Source of the DNA: Domibacillus mangrovi | Lineage (GTDB): Bacteria; Bacillota; Bacilli; Bacillales; Domibacillaceae | Assembly (NCBI RefSeq): GCF_001906925.1 | Contig: NZ_MRWQ01000005.1 | Span: 62,001-126,000 of the forward strand | Length of the DNA: 64,000 bases | Direction of reading: 5' to 3' | Shown: positions 46,685-56,492 of the stretch, one piece after another | How the letters are laid out: each line of letters starts with the position of its first letter | Position numbering within the stretch: position 1 is the stretch's first letter | Notes under the pieces: model-generated | Database searches by the model: none | The model's input: only the letters and a program-made list of their open reading frames with translations | Told to the model about the DNA's origin: nothing | Program-made: the position numbers and the translations under genes

Positions 46685-47977
46685 TTATGAGTTAATTCCC
46701 GTTCCTTTTTCAATTGCTTGTTTTAAGTCTGCAATTAAGTCTTTAGGCGATTCAAGTCCGATAGATAGACGAATCAATTCTTCTGTTACACCTGACTTTT
46801 TCATCTCTTCCGCACTAAGCTGCTGGTGCGTCGTCGATGCCGGATGAATGATCAATGACTTGCCATCCCCTACATTCGCCACATGCGACCATAATTCAAC
46901 CGAATCAATCGCTTTTTTACCAGCATCCCGGCCGCCTTTAATCCCGAATATGACAATCGAACCAAACGTGCCATTTAAATACTTTTGTGCCAGTTCATGA
47001 GATGGATGATCACCTAATGATGGATGAGAAACCCATTCAACACCCGGATGACCTTTTAAGAATGCAATGATTTCCTGCGTATTTTCATGATGACGCTGAA
47101 TACGAAGATGCAATGTTTCCAGCCCTTGCAAAAGCAAAAAGGCACTGTTTGCACTAAGTGCTGGACCGAAGTCGCGCAACAACTGAACCCGCAGCTTTAC
47201 TGCAAATGCTGGACCTTCAATATCTGCATACTTTAACCCATTATACGACTCATCAGGTGTTGTAAATCCTGGGAACTTATCCGTATTCCAGTTAAACGTC
47301 CCGCTGTCGACCACAATACCGCCAATGACCGTTCCATGGCCGCTAATCCATTTCGTCGCCGAGTGAACGACAATGTCTGCGCCCCATTTAATCGGCTGAG
47401 AACCGTATGGAGAAGCAAATGTGTTGTCTACAATTAATGGGATTCCATTTTCATGAGCGATTTCTGCTGTTTTTTCGACATCCAGTACATTCAACGATGG
47501 ATTACCAATAATTTCAGCGAAAACAGCTTTTGTTTTCGGTGTAATCGCCTTACTGATATTTTCCGGATCAGTTAAATCAACAAACTTGACCTGAATTCCA
47601 TACTTTGGTAACGTATTGGCAAATAAATTGTATGTACCACCGTAAAGGTTTACATCTGCCACAATTTCATCTCCTGCATGAGCTATGTTCATAATTGCAA
47701 ATGAAATCGCTGCCATGCCAGATGACAATGCTACAGCTGCCGCACCGCCTTCGAGAAGTGCAACCCGTTTTTCAAACACATCAACCGTCGGGTTCGTAAT
47801 GCGTGTATATATATTGCCAGCCTGTTCAAGTGCAAATAATGCACGTGCATGATCCGTGTCTTGAAAAACATAGGATGTCGTTTCATAAATCGGTACAGCA
47901 CGAGCTCCTGTTACCGGATCCGGGTATTGTCCACCATGCAATAAATTCGTTTCAGGCTGCCACTGTTCTCTCGTCAT
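46685..47977 (-). CDS. metY: O-acetylhomoserine sulfhydrylase (MetY-type)
   Basis: This 430-residue Cys/Met-metabolism PLP enzyme makes homocysteine (or methionine) from O-acetylhomoserine and sulfide. It shows LHGGQYPDPVTGARAVPIYE, YTRITNPTVDVFEKRVALLE, ALSSGMAAI, the PLP lysine in VVHSATKWISGHGTVIGG, and SHVANVGDGKSLIIHPASTT. GAGGAGGAA precedes ATG 47977. It sits alone with its own terminator between recA and cinA, which are adjacent in B. subtilis. No S-box leader is visible upstream. Confidence 0.92.
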   Translation of the reverse strand: MTREQWQPETNLLHGGQYPDPVTGARAVPIYETTSYVFQDTDHARALFALEQAGNIYTRITNPTVDVFEKRVALLEGGAAAVALSSGMAAISFAIMNIAHAGDEIVADVNLYGGTYNLFANTLPKYGIQVKFVDLTDPENISKAITPKTKAVFAEIIGNPSLNVLDVEKTAEIAHENGIPLIVDNTFASPYGSQPIKWGADIVVHSATKWISGHGTVIGGIVVDSGTFNWNTDKFPGFTTPDESYNGLKYADIEGPAFAVKLRVQLLRDFGPALSANSAFLLLQGLETLHLRIQRHHENTQEIIAFLKGHPGVEWVSHPSLGDHPSHELAQKYLNGTFGSIVIFGIKGGRDAGKKAIDSVELWSHVANVGDGKSLIIHPASTTHQQLSAEEMKKSGVTEELIRLSIGLESPKDLIADLKQAIEKGTGINS

Positions 47978-48045
47978 CTATCGTTCCTCCTCTTTTTCAA
48001 TCTCTATAAGTATACCGATTCTTCAAGTTCGCCGTCAATTCGTTA

Positions 48046-49290
48046 TCAAAATATTTCATCAAATGCCTGAAGCAAATAATGACAACCGTATTTCACTGTG
48101 CGTTTTCGAACACTCTCACGGCTTCCCGCCATTTTTAACGGATGAACAATTGTTTCGTGTCCTTCTACTGCAATGGCCAAAAAAACAGTTCCCGGTTCAT
48201 GCCCTTCGAGTACACCAGGTCCTGCAACACCAGTAAAACTAATGCCTATGTCCGATCCGCATAAGTTTCGTACATTTTCGGCAAGTTCTTTAGCGCATTT
48301 ACTACTGACCGCACCGTATTTCGATAACGTCTCACTTTTCACGCCAAGAACTTGTTTTTTCAATTCATTTGTATAACAGACAATGCCGCCTTTAATATGA
48401 GCACTCATGCCTGGAATAGCGGTCAATTCTCCCAGGAACAATCCACCTGTTAAACTTTCAGCAGCCGCAATGGTTAACTTTTTTTCTTTCAATTGATCTG
48501 CTAGTTCCGCTGCAATGGTGGTTTCATCATATCCATAAAAGTATTGTCCAACCCTTCCTAAAATTTCATCTTCGGCCTGCTGTATCATCCGAAATGCTTC
48601 GGCCGATGATTCATGTTTAGCAGTGATGCGGAGTGTTACTTCACCATCCCCAGCAAGCGGTGCAATCGTCGGGTTTGTTTGTTTCATTAAAATATCGTCA
48701 ATGTCCGATTCAAGTGTTGATTCACCAATGCCAAAAAAGCGCAGTACACGCGATTCAATCCGCTCTACTTTTTCTATGACATTTAAAATCTCAGGCCGTC
48801 CATAGTTTAAAAACATCGGTTGCATTTCGCGCGGTGGTCCCGGGAGCAGTACGTAATATTTCCCATCGGCTTTTGCAAACATACCTGGGGCCATGCCATT
48901 GTCATTTTTCAACACTGTACTCTCTTTAATGACGAGCGCCTGCTTTTTATTGTTTTCCGTCATCACACGGCCTGTTTTGTCAAAATAGGTTTGAATACTG
49001 ACAAGCGCCTCTTCGTTATATTCGAGTGTGGTACCAAGCATCCTGGCGATCGTCTCTTTTGTTAAATCATCTTTTGTTGGACCGAGACCTCCGGAGAAAA
49101 TAATTAAGTCCGCACGGGATTGTGCTAGTTTTACCGCTTCTTTAAGCCGCTCTTCATTATCACCAACAACCGTGTGATAGTATATATTGACACCTATTTC
49201 AGCAAGGTGCTGCGAAAGAAAGCGTGCATTCGTATTTGTAATTTGTCCTAACAATAATTCAGATCCCACTGCAATAATTTCCGCATTCAT
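48046..49290 (-). CDS. cinA: CinA, competence/damage-inducible protein
   Basis: CinA has a molybdopterin-binding-like N-terminal domain ([39 protein letters not shown]) and a C-terminal nicotinamide-nucleotide amidohydrolase (PncC) domain ([31 protein letters not shown]). It acts in NAD salvage, and in pneumococcus it brings RecA to the membrane during competence. The 414-residue length is normal. It lies upstream of metY and recA, downstream of pgsA. Confidence 0.96.
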   Translation of the reverse strand: MNAEIIAVGSELLLGQITNTNARFLSQHLAEIGVNIYYHTVVGDNEERLKEAVKLAQSRADLIIFSGGLGPTKDDLTKETIARMLGTTLEYNEEALVSIQTYFDKTGRVMTENNKKQALVIKESTVLKNDNGMAPGMFAKADGKYYVLLPGPPREMQPMFLNYGRPEILNVIEKVERIESRVLRFFGIGESTLESDIDDILMKQTNPTIAPLAGDGEVTLRITAKHESSAEAFRMIQQAEDEILGRVGQYFYGYDETTIAAELADQLKEKKLTIAAAESLTGGLFLGELTAIPGMSAHIKGGIVCYTNELKKQVLGVKSETLSKYGAVSSKCAKELAENVRNLCGSDIGISFTGVAGPGVLEGHEPGTVFLAIAVEGHETIVHPLKMAGSRESVRKRTVKYGCHYLLQAFDEIF

Positions 49291-49312
49291 ATGTATTCGC
49301 TCCTAAGTTTGA

Positions 49313-49348
49313 AAAAGGTACCTGTGGAGTTTTCCAAAGGCACCTATC
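49313..49348 (-). terminator. pgsA terminator
   Basis: AGGTGCCTTTGG/CCACAGGTACCT stem with mismatches, followed by TTTTTC on the minus strand. Confidence 0.65.
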
Positions 49349-49350
49349 TA

Positions 49351-49929
49351 TTATTTCGAGTTTTTAAACACAGCTTTATTTAATTTAAAATAATCCCAGC
49401 CAGACCACATCGTAAAGAAAAGGGCGATCCAAAGCATAATGTTTCCAAATGGAATCCCTATGCTCTCAAATGGTGCATTGTGAAGCAATAAAACGGCAAT
49501 CGCCACAATTTGCGTCCACGTTTTAATTTTACCGAGGGTATTCGCTGCGACGACTTCACCTGTTCCTGCCAAAATAAGCCTTAGACCAGTCACCGCAAAC
49601 TCACGGCTGATGATCGCAATAACGATCCACGACGAGGCAAAATTCAATTCTACTAAAATAATAAGTGCCGCTGAAACAAGCAATTTATCAGCGAGCGGGT
49701 CTAAAAACTTCCCAAAATTGGTGATGAGATTGTATTTCCTTGCAATATAGCCGTCAATCCAATCTGTCGTTGATGCAACAATGAATAAAAGCGCTCCGAC
49801 TAAATGTTCAATCGGCATGTCCGTTCCCAATACGTTAACTACTCCCCATCCGAAGTCAACGACCATAATGAGAATGAATACTGGAATCATGAGAATGCGT
49901 GAGATAGTAATTTTATTCGGTAAATTCAA
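49351..49929 (-). CDS. pgsA: CDP-diacylglycerol-glycerol-3-phosphate 3-phosphatidyltransferase
   Basis: PgsA makes phosphatidylglycerol-phosphate in the membrane. The 192-residue protein has several hydrophobic helices and the CDP-alcohol phosphotransferase motif spread over TDWIDGYIARKYNLITNFGK and FLDPLADKLL (D-x2-DG-x2-AR-x8-G-x3-D-x3-D). I choose TTG 49929 (M-N-L-P-N-K-I-T), because GGAGGG lies 7 nt upstream; the frame opens five codons earlier with that site inside it. Confidence 0.95.
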   Translation of the reverse strand: MNLPNKITISRILMIPVFILIMVVDFGWGVVNVLGTDMPIEHLVGALLFIVASTTDWIDGYIARKYNLITNFGKFLDPLADKLLVSAALIILVELNFASSWIVIAIISREFAVTGLRLILAGTGEVVAANTLGKIKTWTQIVAIAVLLLHNAPFESIGIPFGNIMLWIALFFTMWSGWDYFKLNKAVFKNSK

Positions 49930-49954
49930 AACAGTTCCCTCCAAGAAACGACCG

Positions 49955-50815
49955 TTATTGTGCTTTTAAGCGAATGACGATATCTTGCCGTACTTGATCT
50001 GCTGCTGGCAGCTTATATACAAGTGCTTCGCCGTTCACCGTAATAACGGTATCAGGTGCAAATCCAACAACGATATGTGCTTCTGTCTGTCCCGTTAAGT
50101 TATGGGTTTGAGTCTGTCCGTTTGCAAGCATACCGCTATAATATTTTTTACCGCTGCCATCTGCCAGCTCAATCCACGTTTCGCCCTTTGATGATACGGC
50201 TACCTCAAACGACTCGGCTCCAGCCAATTCATATGCTGTTTTTCTTCCGCTCGTTGAGACAGCAGACAGTGTTTGAACAGGTGCTGGCGGTTCTTCTACT
50301 ACGGGGTTTTCTACAGGAGACTCCTCAACAACAGGCTTCTCTGTTTCTACTGACGGATCTTCCTGAACTTGTACTTCTTGATCAACAGTTGGTTCACTTT
50401 CCGAACCGCCTTTCGGGATAATCATCCAGACGAGGAAGACACCGCCAATAATAATTGCTGTCACTAAAATTTTCGGTAAATACTCTAACAATTTTGATGA
50501 ACCACGAACTCGTTTCGACGTATCGACACTTGTTGTTTGTCCAGAAGCAGTCGGACGAAGCGGCACTTCATCTTCTTTAGAAGACGGTATTTCACCTTTA
50601 AATTCTTCAAACAGTTCATCTGCGTTTAGGCCGATCGCTTCTGCATATTGCTTAATAAATGCACGCACGTAAAATTTGCCTGGCATGATATCATAATTTC
50701 CTTCTTCAATGCCAGCGAGATACCGTTTTTGAATCTTTGTTAATTCTTGAACATCTAACAGCGACATTCCTTTTGACTCCCGCTCTTCCTTTAATTTCTT
50801 CCCTAATTCTGTCAC
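49955..50815 (-). CDS. rodZ: RodZ-like cell-shape protein (YmfM)
   Basis: The N-terminal HTH_25 domain (TELGKKLKEERESKGMSLLD, YVRAFIKQYAEAIGLNADEL) is followed by a charged linker and a membrane helix (ILVTAIIIGGVFLVWMII). An acidic Pro/Glu/Val spacer leads to a C-terminal DUF4115 beta domain (VAVSSKGETWIELADGSGKK onward). In other bacteria RodZ links MreB to the membrane. GTG 50815 fits AAGG spacing best; a GTG at 50824 is also possible. Just upstream of pgsA. Confidence 0.88.
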   Translation of the reverse strand: MTELGKKLKEERESKGMSLLDVQELTKIQKRYLAGIEEGNYDIMPGKFYVRAFIKQYAEAIGLNADELFEEFKGEIPSSKEDEVPLRPTASGQTTSVDTSKRVRGSSKLLEYLPKILVTAIIIGGVFLVWMIIPKGGSESEPTVDQEVQVQEDPSVETEKPVVEESPVENPVVEEPPAPVQTLSAVSTSGRKTAYELAGAESFEVAVSSKGETWIELADGSGKKYYSGMLANGQTQTHNLTGQTEAHIVVGFAPDTVITVNGEALVYKLPAADQVRQDIVIRLKAQ

Positions 50816-50833
50816 CCGTAACACCTTCCAATA

Positions 50834-51625
50834 TTAAAAGTTAAAACCACCAAAGTTCGAATCCTGAAACAGGTTGTTTTTTTCTACTGCTTCATACGTA
50901 ATTTCTTCATCCGGTTCATTCCGAAGCTCAATAATATAGTCAAAATCATCGAGTGAATAATCACTGTTTGCAGCGAATACGTCCGGGTGCTCAACTACTT
51001 TTACTGCTGAAAGCTGCATGACTTCCCTGACGAGCTGCCAATGTTTTTCACCAGCCCGTTTTGCGGAAATAACACCATCTAGAATAAAAATGTTGTTTGA
51101 ATTGTATTCATCACGCAAAAGTTGTTCGCGTACCGTTTGCTTAATCATTGTAGAAGACATGAATAACCATTTTTTGTTTGCACAAACACTCGCTGCCACA
51201 ATCGATTCCGTTTTTCCGACGCGTGGCATCCCACGAATTCCGATTAGCCGGTGCCCTTCCATTTTATACAATTCTGCCATAAAGTCGACGAGAAGTCCAA
51301 GCTCACTGCGAATAAAACGAAACGTTTTACGGTCGTCTTCATCACGCTCGATATATCTTCCATGACGCACAGCCATCCGATCGCGCAATTTTGGCTCTCG
51401 CAGCTTGATAATGTCAATTGTATCCATTGTCATTAAAATCGACTCGAGCCGCTTAATCTGGTCTTCACTTTCCGCCCGCATTAATAGCCCACGGCTTTTG
51501 TCATCGACGCCGTTGATGGTAACGATATTAATTGACAGCATACCGAGCAAAGAAGAAATATCACCAAGCAGGCCTGGGCGGTTCTTTTTTATTCTATATT
51601 CAAGATACCACTCTTTTTTCACCAT
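50834..51625 (-). CDS. ymfK: YmfK, DUF3388 protein with ACT-like N-terminus
   Basis: This 263-residue protein starts with an ACT-like fold (KEWYLEYRIKKNRPGLLGDI, SLLGMLSINIVTINGVDDKS). The DUF3388 part follows, with a P-loop-like GIRGMPRVGKTESIVAA and IFILDGVISAKRAGEKHW. Function is unknown; it is conserved in this position in Bacillus between ymfJ and rodZ. The P-loop suggests nucleotide binding, which is inference. Confidence 0.88.
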   Translation of the reverse strand: MVKKEWYLEYRIKKNRPGLLGDISSLLGMLSINIVTINGVDDKSRGLLMRAESEDQIKRLESILMTMDTIDIIKLREPKLRDRMAVRHGRYIERDEDDRKTFRFIRSELGLLVDFMAELYKMEGHRLIGIRGMPRVGKTESIVAASVCANKKWLFMSSTMIKQTVREQLLRDEYNSNNIFILDGVISAKRAGEKHWQLVREVMQLSAVKVVEHPDVFAANSDYSLDDFDYIIELRNEPDEEITYEAVEKNNLFQDSNFGGFNF

Positions 51626-51714
51626 CGAATTCCTCCAGTGGGCATACTCCTGATATTTTGCATCTGTTTACTATAATAAATGATATTATGTATTTTTAAA
51701 AGCAGAAGTGAAAA

Positions 51715-51753
51715 GAAAACCCTCCTTGAGCGGGTATACTCAAGAAGGGTTTG
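51715..51753 (-). terminator. ymfJ terminator
   Basis: AAACCCTTCTTGAG/CTCAAGGAGGGTTT followed by TCTTTTC on the minus strand. Confidence 0.8.
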
Positions 51754-51761
51754 AAAAATGG

Positions 51762-52007
51762 TTATTTTTGAACGAGCTTCATCATGCATCTGGCCAATGC
51801 TTTTTGTTCATTTTCATCGGCAACCGACCATAAATCCGACAGTACACGTTCCTGTTCATTTTTTGGATCTACATTCGAATGTAGATAATCACCAACTTCA
51901 AGTGCAAGCTTGTTAATTACTTCTTCTGGAATACCTTTAACCACTGCATTATCCATTTTATTTCCTAAAAACCGCTTCCAATCCTGCCAATTATCAAGTA
52001 CAGACAT
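51762..52007 (-). CDS. ymfJ: YmfJ, DUF3243 protein
   Basis: This 81-residue protein begins MSVLDNWQDWKRFLGNKMDN, then AVVKGIPEEVINKLALEVGD and EQERVLSDLWSVADENEQKA, the DUF3243 pattern. Function unknown. AAAGGAGG lies 11 nt before ATG 52007; a longer in-frame extension to 52079 has no site. It follows ymfI as in B. subtilis. Confidence 0.9.
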   Translation of the reverse strand: MSVLDNWQDWKRFLGNKMDNAVVKGIPEEVINKLALEVGDYLHSNVDPKNEQERVLSDLWSVADENEQKALARCMMKLVQK

Positions 52008-52066
52008 ATTAAGAAAGCCTCCTTTAAAAGTGGAATCATTCGTAGTATGTTCTGAACGTTTTAAAA

Positions 52067-52789
52067 TTATGCGTACCAACCGCCGTTCACTGACAACGTG
52101 TGGCCGGTAATATAACTAGCAGCAGGTGACAGCAAGAACGCAGCCACCCCGGCAATTTCTTCCGGCTCTGCAAAACGGCCAAGCGGAATAGCCAAAGCAA
52201 TTTCTTCCTGTTCATCTATCGAAAATCCGCTATTCATTGCCGTCTGTACGGCGCCTGGTGCAATCGAGTTCACACGTACACCGGAAGGACCAAGTTCCTT
52301 CGCCAATGCTTTTGCAAAAGCAATCTGAGCTCCTTTTACAGCTGAATAAACAGTTTCACAAGAAGCACCCGTTTCGCCCCAAATAGACGAAATAAACGTA
52401 ATGGATGCGTTATTTTGGTGAATTAAAGTTGGAATCAGTGCACGTGAGATCATCATCGGTGCTTTCAGATGAACACGCCACAGTTCGTCCATCTCCTCGT
52501 CTGTTACATCTTGGAGCATGCCATATTGACTCATCCCGGCCGCGAATAAAACAGCTGTCACGTCAGAAGTAGCTGTAACAAGCGATTCAACCTCTTCACG
52601 CTTCGTTAAATCCGCCTGAATGACAACTGCTTCGCCTTCGTTTTCACGAATCTGGGCGGCAAGATAATCAGCTGACTTTTCATTTCGGCTGAAGTGAATG
52701 TATACACCCCATCCATCTTCCGCTAGTTTAAGCGCAATAGCCGAACCGATGCCGCCCGAGGCACCGGTAATCAATGCTTTTTTTTGCAT
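52067..52789 (-). CDS. ymfI: SDR-family oxidoreductase YmfI
   Basis: This 240-residue classical short-chain dehydrogenase has the cofactor motif ALITGASGGIGSAIALKLAE, the NAG-like LFAAGMSQYG, the catalytic Ser in ITFISSIWGETGASCETVYS followed by Y-x-x-x-K (YSAVKGAQ), and a C-terminal NGGWYA. It resembles 3-oxoacyl-ACP reductases, but the substrate is unknown. ATG 52789 overlaps the ymfH stop (TAATG), so the two are coupled. Confidence 0.92.
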   Translation of the reverse strand: MQKKALITGASGGIGSAIALKLAEDGWGVYIHFSRNEKSADYLAAQIRENEGEAVVIQADLTKREEVESLVTATSDVTAVLFAAGMSQYGMLQDVTDEEMDELWRVHLKAPMMISRALIPTLIHQNNASITFISSIWGETGASCETVYSAVKGAQIAFAKALAKELGPSGVRVNSIAPGAVQTAMNSGFSIDEQEEIALAIPLGRFAEPEEIAGVAAFLLSPAASYITGHTLSVNGGWYA

Positions 52790-54087
52790 TAGGCTGTTTC
52801 TTTTGGCAAAATAAAGCAAGATGAGAAGCTTTCTTCTTGAATCATCTTTTCTGCCAGGCCTATAACATCTTCTATCGCCATTGTTTCAAGCACAGGCACT
52901 GTTTCAAATAAATTTAACCCGTTAAATTGATACCGTGTAAATTGATTGGCAATATATTCTGGTGAATTAAAGGCCCGCAGCTGCGCTCCAATTTTTTTCT
53001 TGCGTGCTCTATTGAATGATTCGTCCGTAATATTTTTCCCGTCTTTTGCTTCAAGCAATTGTGCTTTAATACGTTCCGCCAATTTTTCCGGCTCATCTGT
53101 ATCACCGCCGACAAGTGCAAAGCTAAATCCACGTTCGCCTGTATAATCGAATCCGAACGTATCATCAATGAGCCCTTCACTGTAAGATTTTTCGTAAAAT
53201 GCAGCACTTTTGCCAAACAAAATTTCAAGCAGCAGCCCTGCCGCCAACTCTTCTTTTAACTTCTCTGTTCCTGTTTTAAGGGAAGCTGGCATCTTCAATC
53301 CAACTTCACATTTTGGCGTGTTTACACTCATATGGATGGCACGATGCTTTTCAGCAGATTGCGCCGGCTCATTCGGAAAACGGCGCTCGACTGACTTCGG
53401 TTCAGCAAATGTTTTACCCGACTGATTTTGGCGTACAAGACTCATCATTTCATCTGGATCAACCGGCCCAACGATAAAAAGAGACATATTCGCTGGATGA
53501 TAAAATGTTTCGTAACATGTATATAAATAATCTTTCGTAATGTCTGCAATCGATTCAACCGTACCCGCAATATCAATTTTTACTGGATGGTGTTTGTATA
53601 AATTTTCGATCAAACCGAAATAGACACGCCAATCGGGATTGTCGTCATACATCCGAATTTCCTGTCCTATGATTCCTTTTTCTTTTTCCACTGTTTGCTC
53701 CGTAAAATAAGGTGCCTGCACAAAATCAAGCAACGTCTCGGTATTTTCTTTTATGTTTGACGTTGCAGAAAATAAGTAAGCTGTCCGTGTAAAAGACGTG
53801 AATGCATTGGCCGATGCCCCTTGGCTGCTAAACTTCTGGAACACATCGCCATCTTCTTTTTCAAACATTTTATGCTCAAGAAAATGAGCGATGCCGTCTG
53901 GTACGTGCAAAAAGTCTGTTTCTCCTTCTGGTATGAAATCGTTATCAATTGATCCGTAATTTGTCGTAAACGTTACATATGTTTTATTAAAACCTGCTTT
54001 TGGCAAAATATACGCGTTCAAGCCATTTTCCATCTGTTCATGATAAACCGTTTCATTCATTTGATCAAAATTTGTTTTCTTCATCAT
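52789..54087 (-). CDS. ymfH: M16-family zinc peptidase YmfH (catalytic partner)
   Basis: This 432-residue M16 peptidase has the inverted zinc motif in GIAHFLEHKMFEKEDGD (HxxEH) and the downstream Glu region (TVEKEKGIIGQEIRMYDDNP). It pairs with the YmfF-like protein encoded upstream. The ATG overlaps the ymfF stop (ATGA). Neither protein has a signal peptide, so both should act in the cytoplasm, probably as a two-chain M16 enzyme. Confidence 0.94.
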   Translation of the reverse strand: MMKKTNFDQMNETVYHEQMENGLNAYILPKAGFNKTYVTFTTNYGSIDNDFIPEGETDFLHVPDGIAHFLEHKMFEKEDGDVFQKFSSQGASANAFTSFTRTAYLFSATSNIKENTETLLDFVQAPYFTEQTVEKEKGIIGQEIRMYDDNPDWRVYFGLIENLYKHHPVKIDIAGTVESIADITKDYLYTCYETFYHPANMSLFIVGPVDPDEMMSLVRQNQSGKTFAEPKSVERRFPNEPAQSAEKHRAIHMSVNTPKCEVGLKMPASLKTGTEKLKEELAAGLLLEILFGKSAAFYEKSYSEGLIDDTFGFDYTGERGFSFALVGGDTDEPEKLAERIKAQLLEAKDGKNITDESFNRARKKKIGAQLRAFNSPEYIANQFTRYQFNGLNLFETVPVLETMAIEDVIGLAEKMIQEESFSSCFILPKETA

Positions 54088-55361
54088 GCTTCCTCCTTAC
54101 CTGACAAAAAGTACACTGTATCGACAACAACTGTTTTCGCCACCGCAGATACCTCTTCTTTCGTGACTGCGTCAATCTCCTCAATCCATTTACCAATCGG
54201 ACGATCAACGCCAGCTGCGATATTGTTATACAGCACTTCCACCATGCCACGTGCTGTATCCGCTGATTCCTGCAGCTGGTTTTTTAACAGTGCTTTCGTC
54301 TGATCCATTTCTAAATCTGAAATATGCCCATTTTTGACTTCATCCAACTGCTCGTTCATAATTTGCACCGTTTTATCATAATTTTTTTGATCAATACCAG
54401 CCAGCATCATTAAAAAACCTTTATGACTGTCGAAACGGCTTGCTGCATAATACGCTAGACTCTCTTTTTCGCGCACGTTCATAAACAATTTTGAATGTGC
54501 AAATCCGCCAAATACACCATTAAACACTTGCATCGCCGTAAATTGTGGATCGGCATACGTAATGCTCGTCCGGCAGCCGATATTTAATTTACCTTGATTA
54601 ATATCCTGTGTTTCATGAATGACACGTACCTCTTCTGTTTTGTGAGAATGGTGATTTTCTTTTAAGATCGCTTTTCGTTTTTTAAATGGCAAATGTGACT
54701 CAATCTTTGCAGCCGCATCCGCAGCCTTCACATTACCGATCACAAAAATATCGATCATATCTTCCGCCAATGTTTTCTTATAATAATCATAGAGTGACAC
54801 GGCTGTAATCGGCTCCACTTCTTTTAAAAGGCCGCCTGCCGGCAATGCATACGAATCTCCTTTATACATTTCTTCCACAAGTTTCATTGACGCATAACGC
54901 GTTTTATCATCATAAATGGAGCGAATACGCTGCTGTAAGCTTCTTTTTTCTTGTTTCATCGTCTGTTCAGAGAAAGCACTTTCTTGTAAGTATGGACGAA
55001 ATAACACATCAGACATAATTGTAAGCGCTTGATCAAACAAATTACTTTCCCCATGCAAAAACTTTTCATTTGCTACATCAATCGTAAATGTCAAGACATG
55101 TTCATTGCCTCTTTTTGCGGAATCAGCAAAAAAATGAGCACCATACAATTCATCAAGTACTGAACGGAAAGCTGTCGCTGATGGTGCATTTTCCGTTCCC
55201 GACTGCAAGACGTGCGGCAAAAGAGCGCGCATCGTAATCTTATCCTGCTCAAGAGGTGCTCTCATTTTAACGATAACTGTATTCGTTTTATATTTTTCTG
55301 TTTCAATCACATGGACGTTACATCCAGATTGATTAAACGATTGCTCACGTGTTTCTTCCAT
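54084..55361 (-). CDS. ymfF: M16-family peptidase-like YmfF (non-catalytic partner)
   Basis: This 425-residue protein has the M16 fold, but where the zinc motif belongs it reads LPHVLQSGTENAPS, with no HxxEH. It keeps the C-terminal half (GCRTSITYADPQFTAMQVFN, GGFAHSKLFMNVREKESLAY, YYAASRFDSHKG), including the R/Y-type substrate region often kept in the non-catalytic chain. It is the first of a coupled ymfF-ymfH-ymfI run. Confidence 0.93.
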   Translation of the reverse strand: MEETREQSFNQSGCNVHVIETEKYKTNTVIVKMRAPLEQDKITMRALLPHVLQSGTENAPSATAFRSVLDELYGAHFFADSAKRGNEHVLTFTIDVANEKFLHGESNLFDQALTIMSDVLFRPYLQESAFSEQTMKQEKRSLQQRIRSIYDDKTRYASMKLVEEMYKGDSYALPAGGLLKEVEPITAVSLYDYYKKTLAEDMIDIFVIGNVKAADAAAKIESHLPFKKRKAILKENHHSHKTEEVRVIHETQDINQGKLNIGCRTSITYADPQFTAMQVFNGVFGGFAHSKLFMNVREKESLAYYAASRFDSHKGFLMMLAGIDQKNYDKTVQIMNEQLDEVKNGHISDLEMDQTKALLKNQLQESADTARGMVEVLYNNIAAGVDRPIGKWIEEIDAVTKEEVSAVAKTVVVDTVYFLSGKEEA

Positions 55362-55505
55362 TATATTTCCTCCCCTAATCGAACTTCTACATAGCTTTTA
55401 CTAGTATATCTTCACTATACAGGAGCATTCATAAAATGAAAAAGAATTTGATGCGACTAAACGCATGATTAAAAACATTTTATCCATACAAAGAACATTT
55501 AAAAC

Positions 55506-55546
55506 GCAAAAAACGCGTCCACCACAATGGGACACGCTTTCTTTTA
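55506..55546 (-). terminator. ymfC terminator
   Basis: GCGTGTCCCATTGTGGTGGACGC hairpin followed by GTTTTTTGCGTTTT on the minus strand. Confidence 0.7.
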
Positions 55547-55618
55547 CTATACCAGCGTCCAGAATACATGAATCCGGAACGGTAAAACTTTATGCAACTG
55601 CTAAGAAAGCCATCGTTC

Positions 55619-56344
55619 TTACATCCGTCTGCGTAAAACGTGGAAACTAAACTTGTCTGCACGAAAAAAGTTGACCGAATATAAAACAGGCAGTTCACTT
55701 TCCGTATAATGCAGCTGCTCCAGTGCAAGCATCGCCGTTTCAGGTTCACATTGTAAAATCGGTGATATTTTTTCATGCCAGCCGAATGGCTTAATATTCG
55801 TAACCGCATGAGTAATTGGACCCGTTTCCTGTTCGTCAAATAGTGTAAATAGAGATTCATGACCCGCGTCAAAATGTCTTGGAAAAAGATCGATAGGTAT
55901 TTTGTCAATACAATAAACAACCGGTTCACCATTGGCTGTTCTTACTCGTTCAATCACCATTAATTCCTTATCTGCCGGACATAAAAAGCGGTGGGCATCC
56001 TCTTCAGTTGCCTGCTGTACGTTAGATGAAAGAAAAATAGTGCCTGGTTCCATCCTGGCGTTAACAATCATATCTGTCACGCTATTTAACTGTTCAATCC
56101 CAGACATAAAAAGCGGTTTTGAATGAACAAATGTGCCAACACCGTGGCGCCTAATAATGACACTTTCTTCTTCAAGTATACGAAGTGCTTCACGAAGCGT
56201 GGCCCGGCTTACACCAAGCTGTTTAGCCAACTCAAATTCAGAAGGAAGCTTTTCTTTTTCTTTATAAATACCTTTTTCAATATCCTTTTTTAATCGGTCA
56301 ATTACTTGTAAATATAAAGGCCGGTTATCCTGTTTAATGGACAC
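55619..56344 (-). CDS. ymfC: GntR/HutC-family regulator YmfC
   Basis: This 241-residue protein (the B. subtilis length) has a GntR winged helix ([40 protein letters not shown]) and a UTRA ligand domain ([40 protein letters not shown]). Target and effector are unknown. It is separate from spoIIIE upstream (148-nt gap) and has its own terminator. Confidence 0.93.
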   Translation of the reverse strand: MSIKQDNRPLYLQVIDRLKKDIEKGIYKEKEKLPSEFELAKQLGVSRATLREALRILEEESVIIRRHGVGTFVHSKPLFMSGIEQLNSVTDMIVNARMEPGTIFLSSNVQQATEEDAHRFLCPADKELMVIERVRTANGEPVVYCIDKIPIDLFPRHFDAGHESLFTLFDEQETGPITHAVTNIKPFGWHEKISPILQCEPETAMLALEQLHYTESELPVLYSVNFFRADKFSFHVLRRRM

Positions 56345-56492
56345 GGGTTTTCACCACCTTTTCTTTCAGACATCAGACCTCTGAAGTTTAACATTTACGT
56401 TAATTTACCCATAATATATCATTTCTTTCCCTACTTGAAAAGACAATATTCGTCATAAAACTGCTTGCTTCTTGTAAATGAAACTGTTCTTT

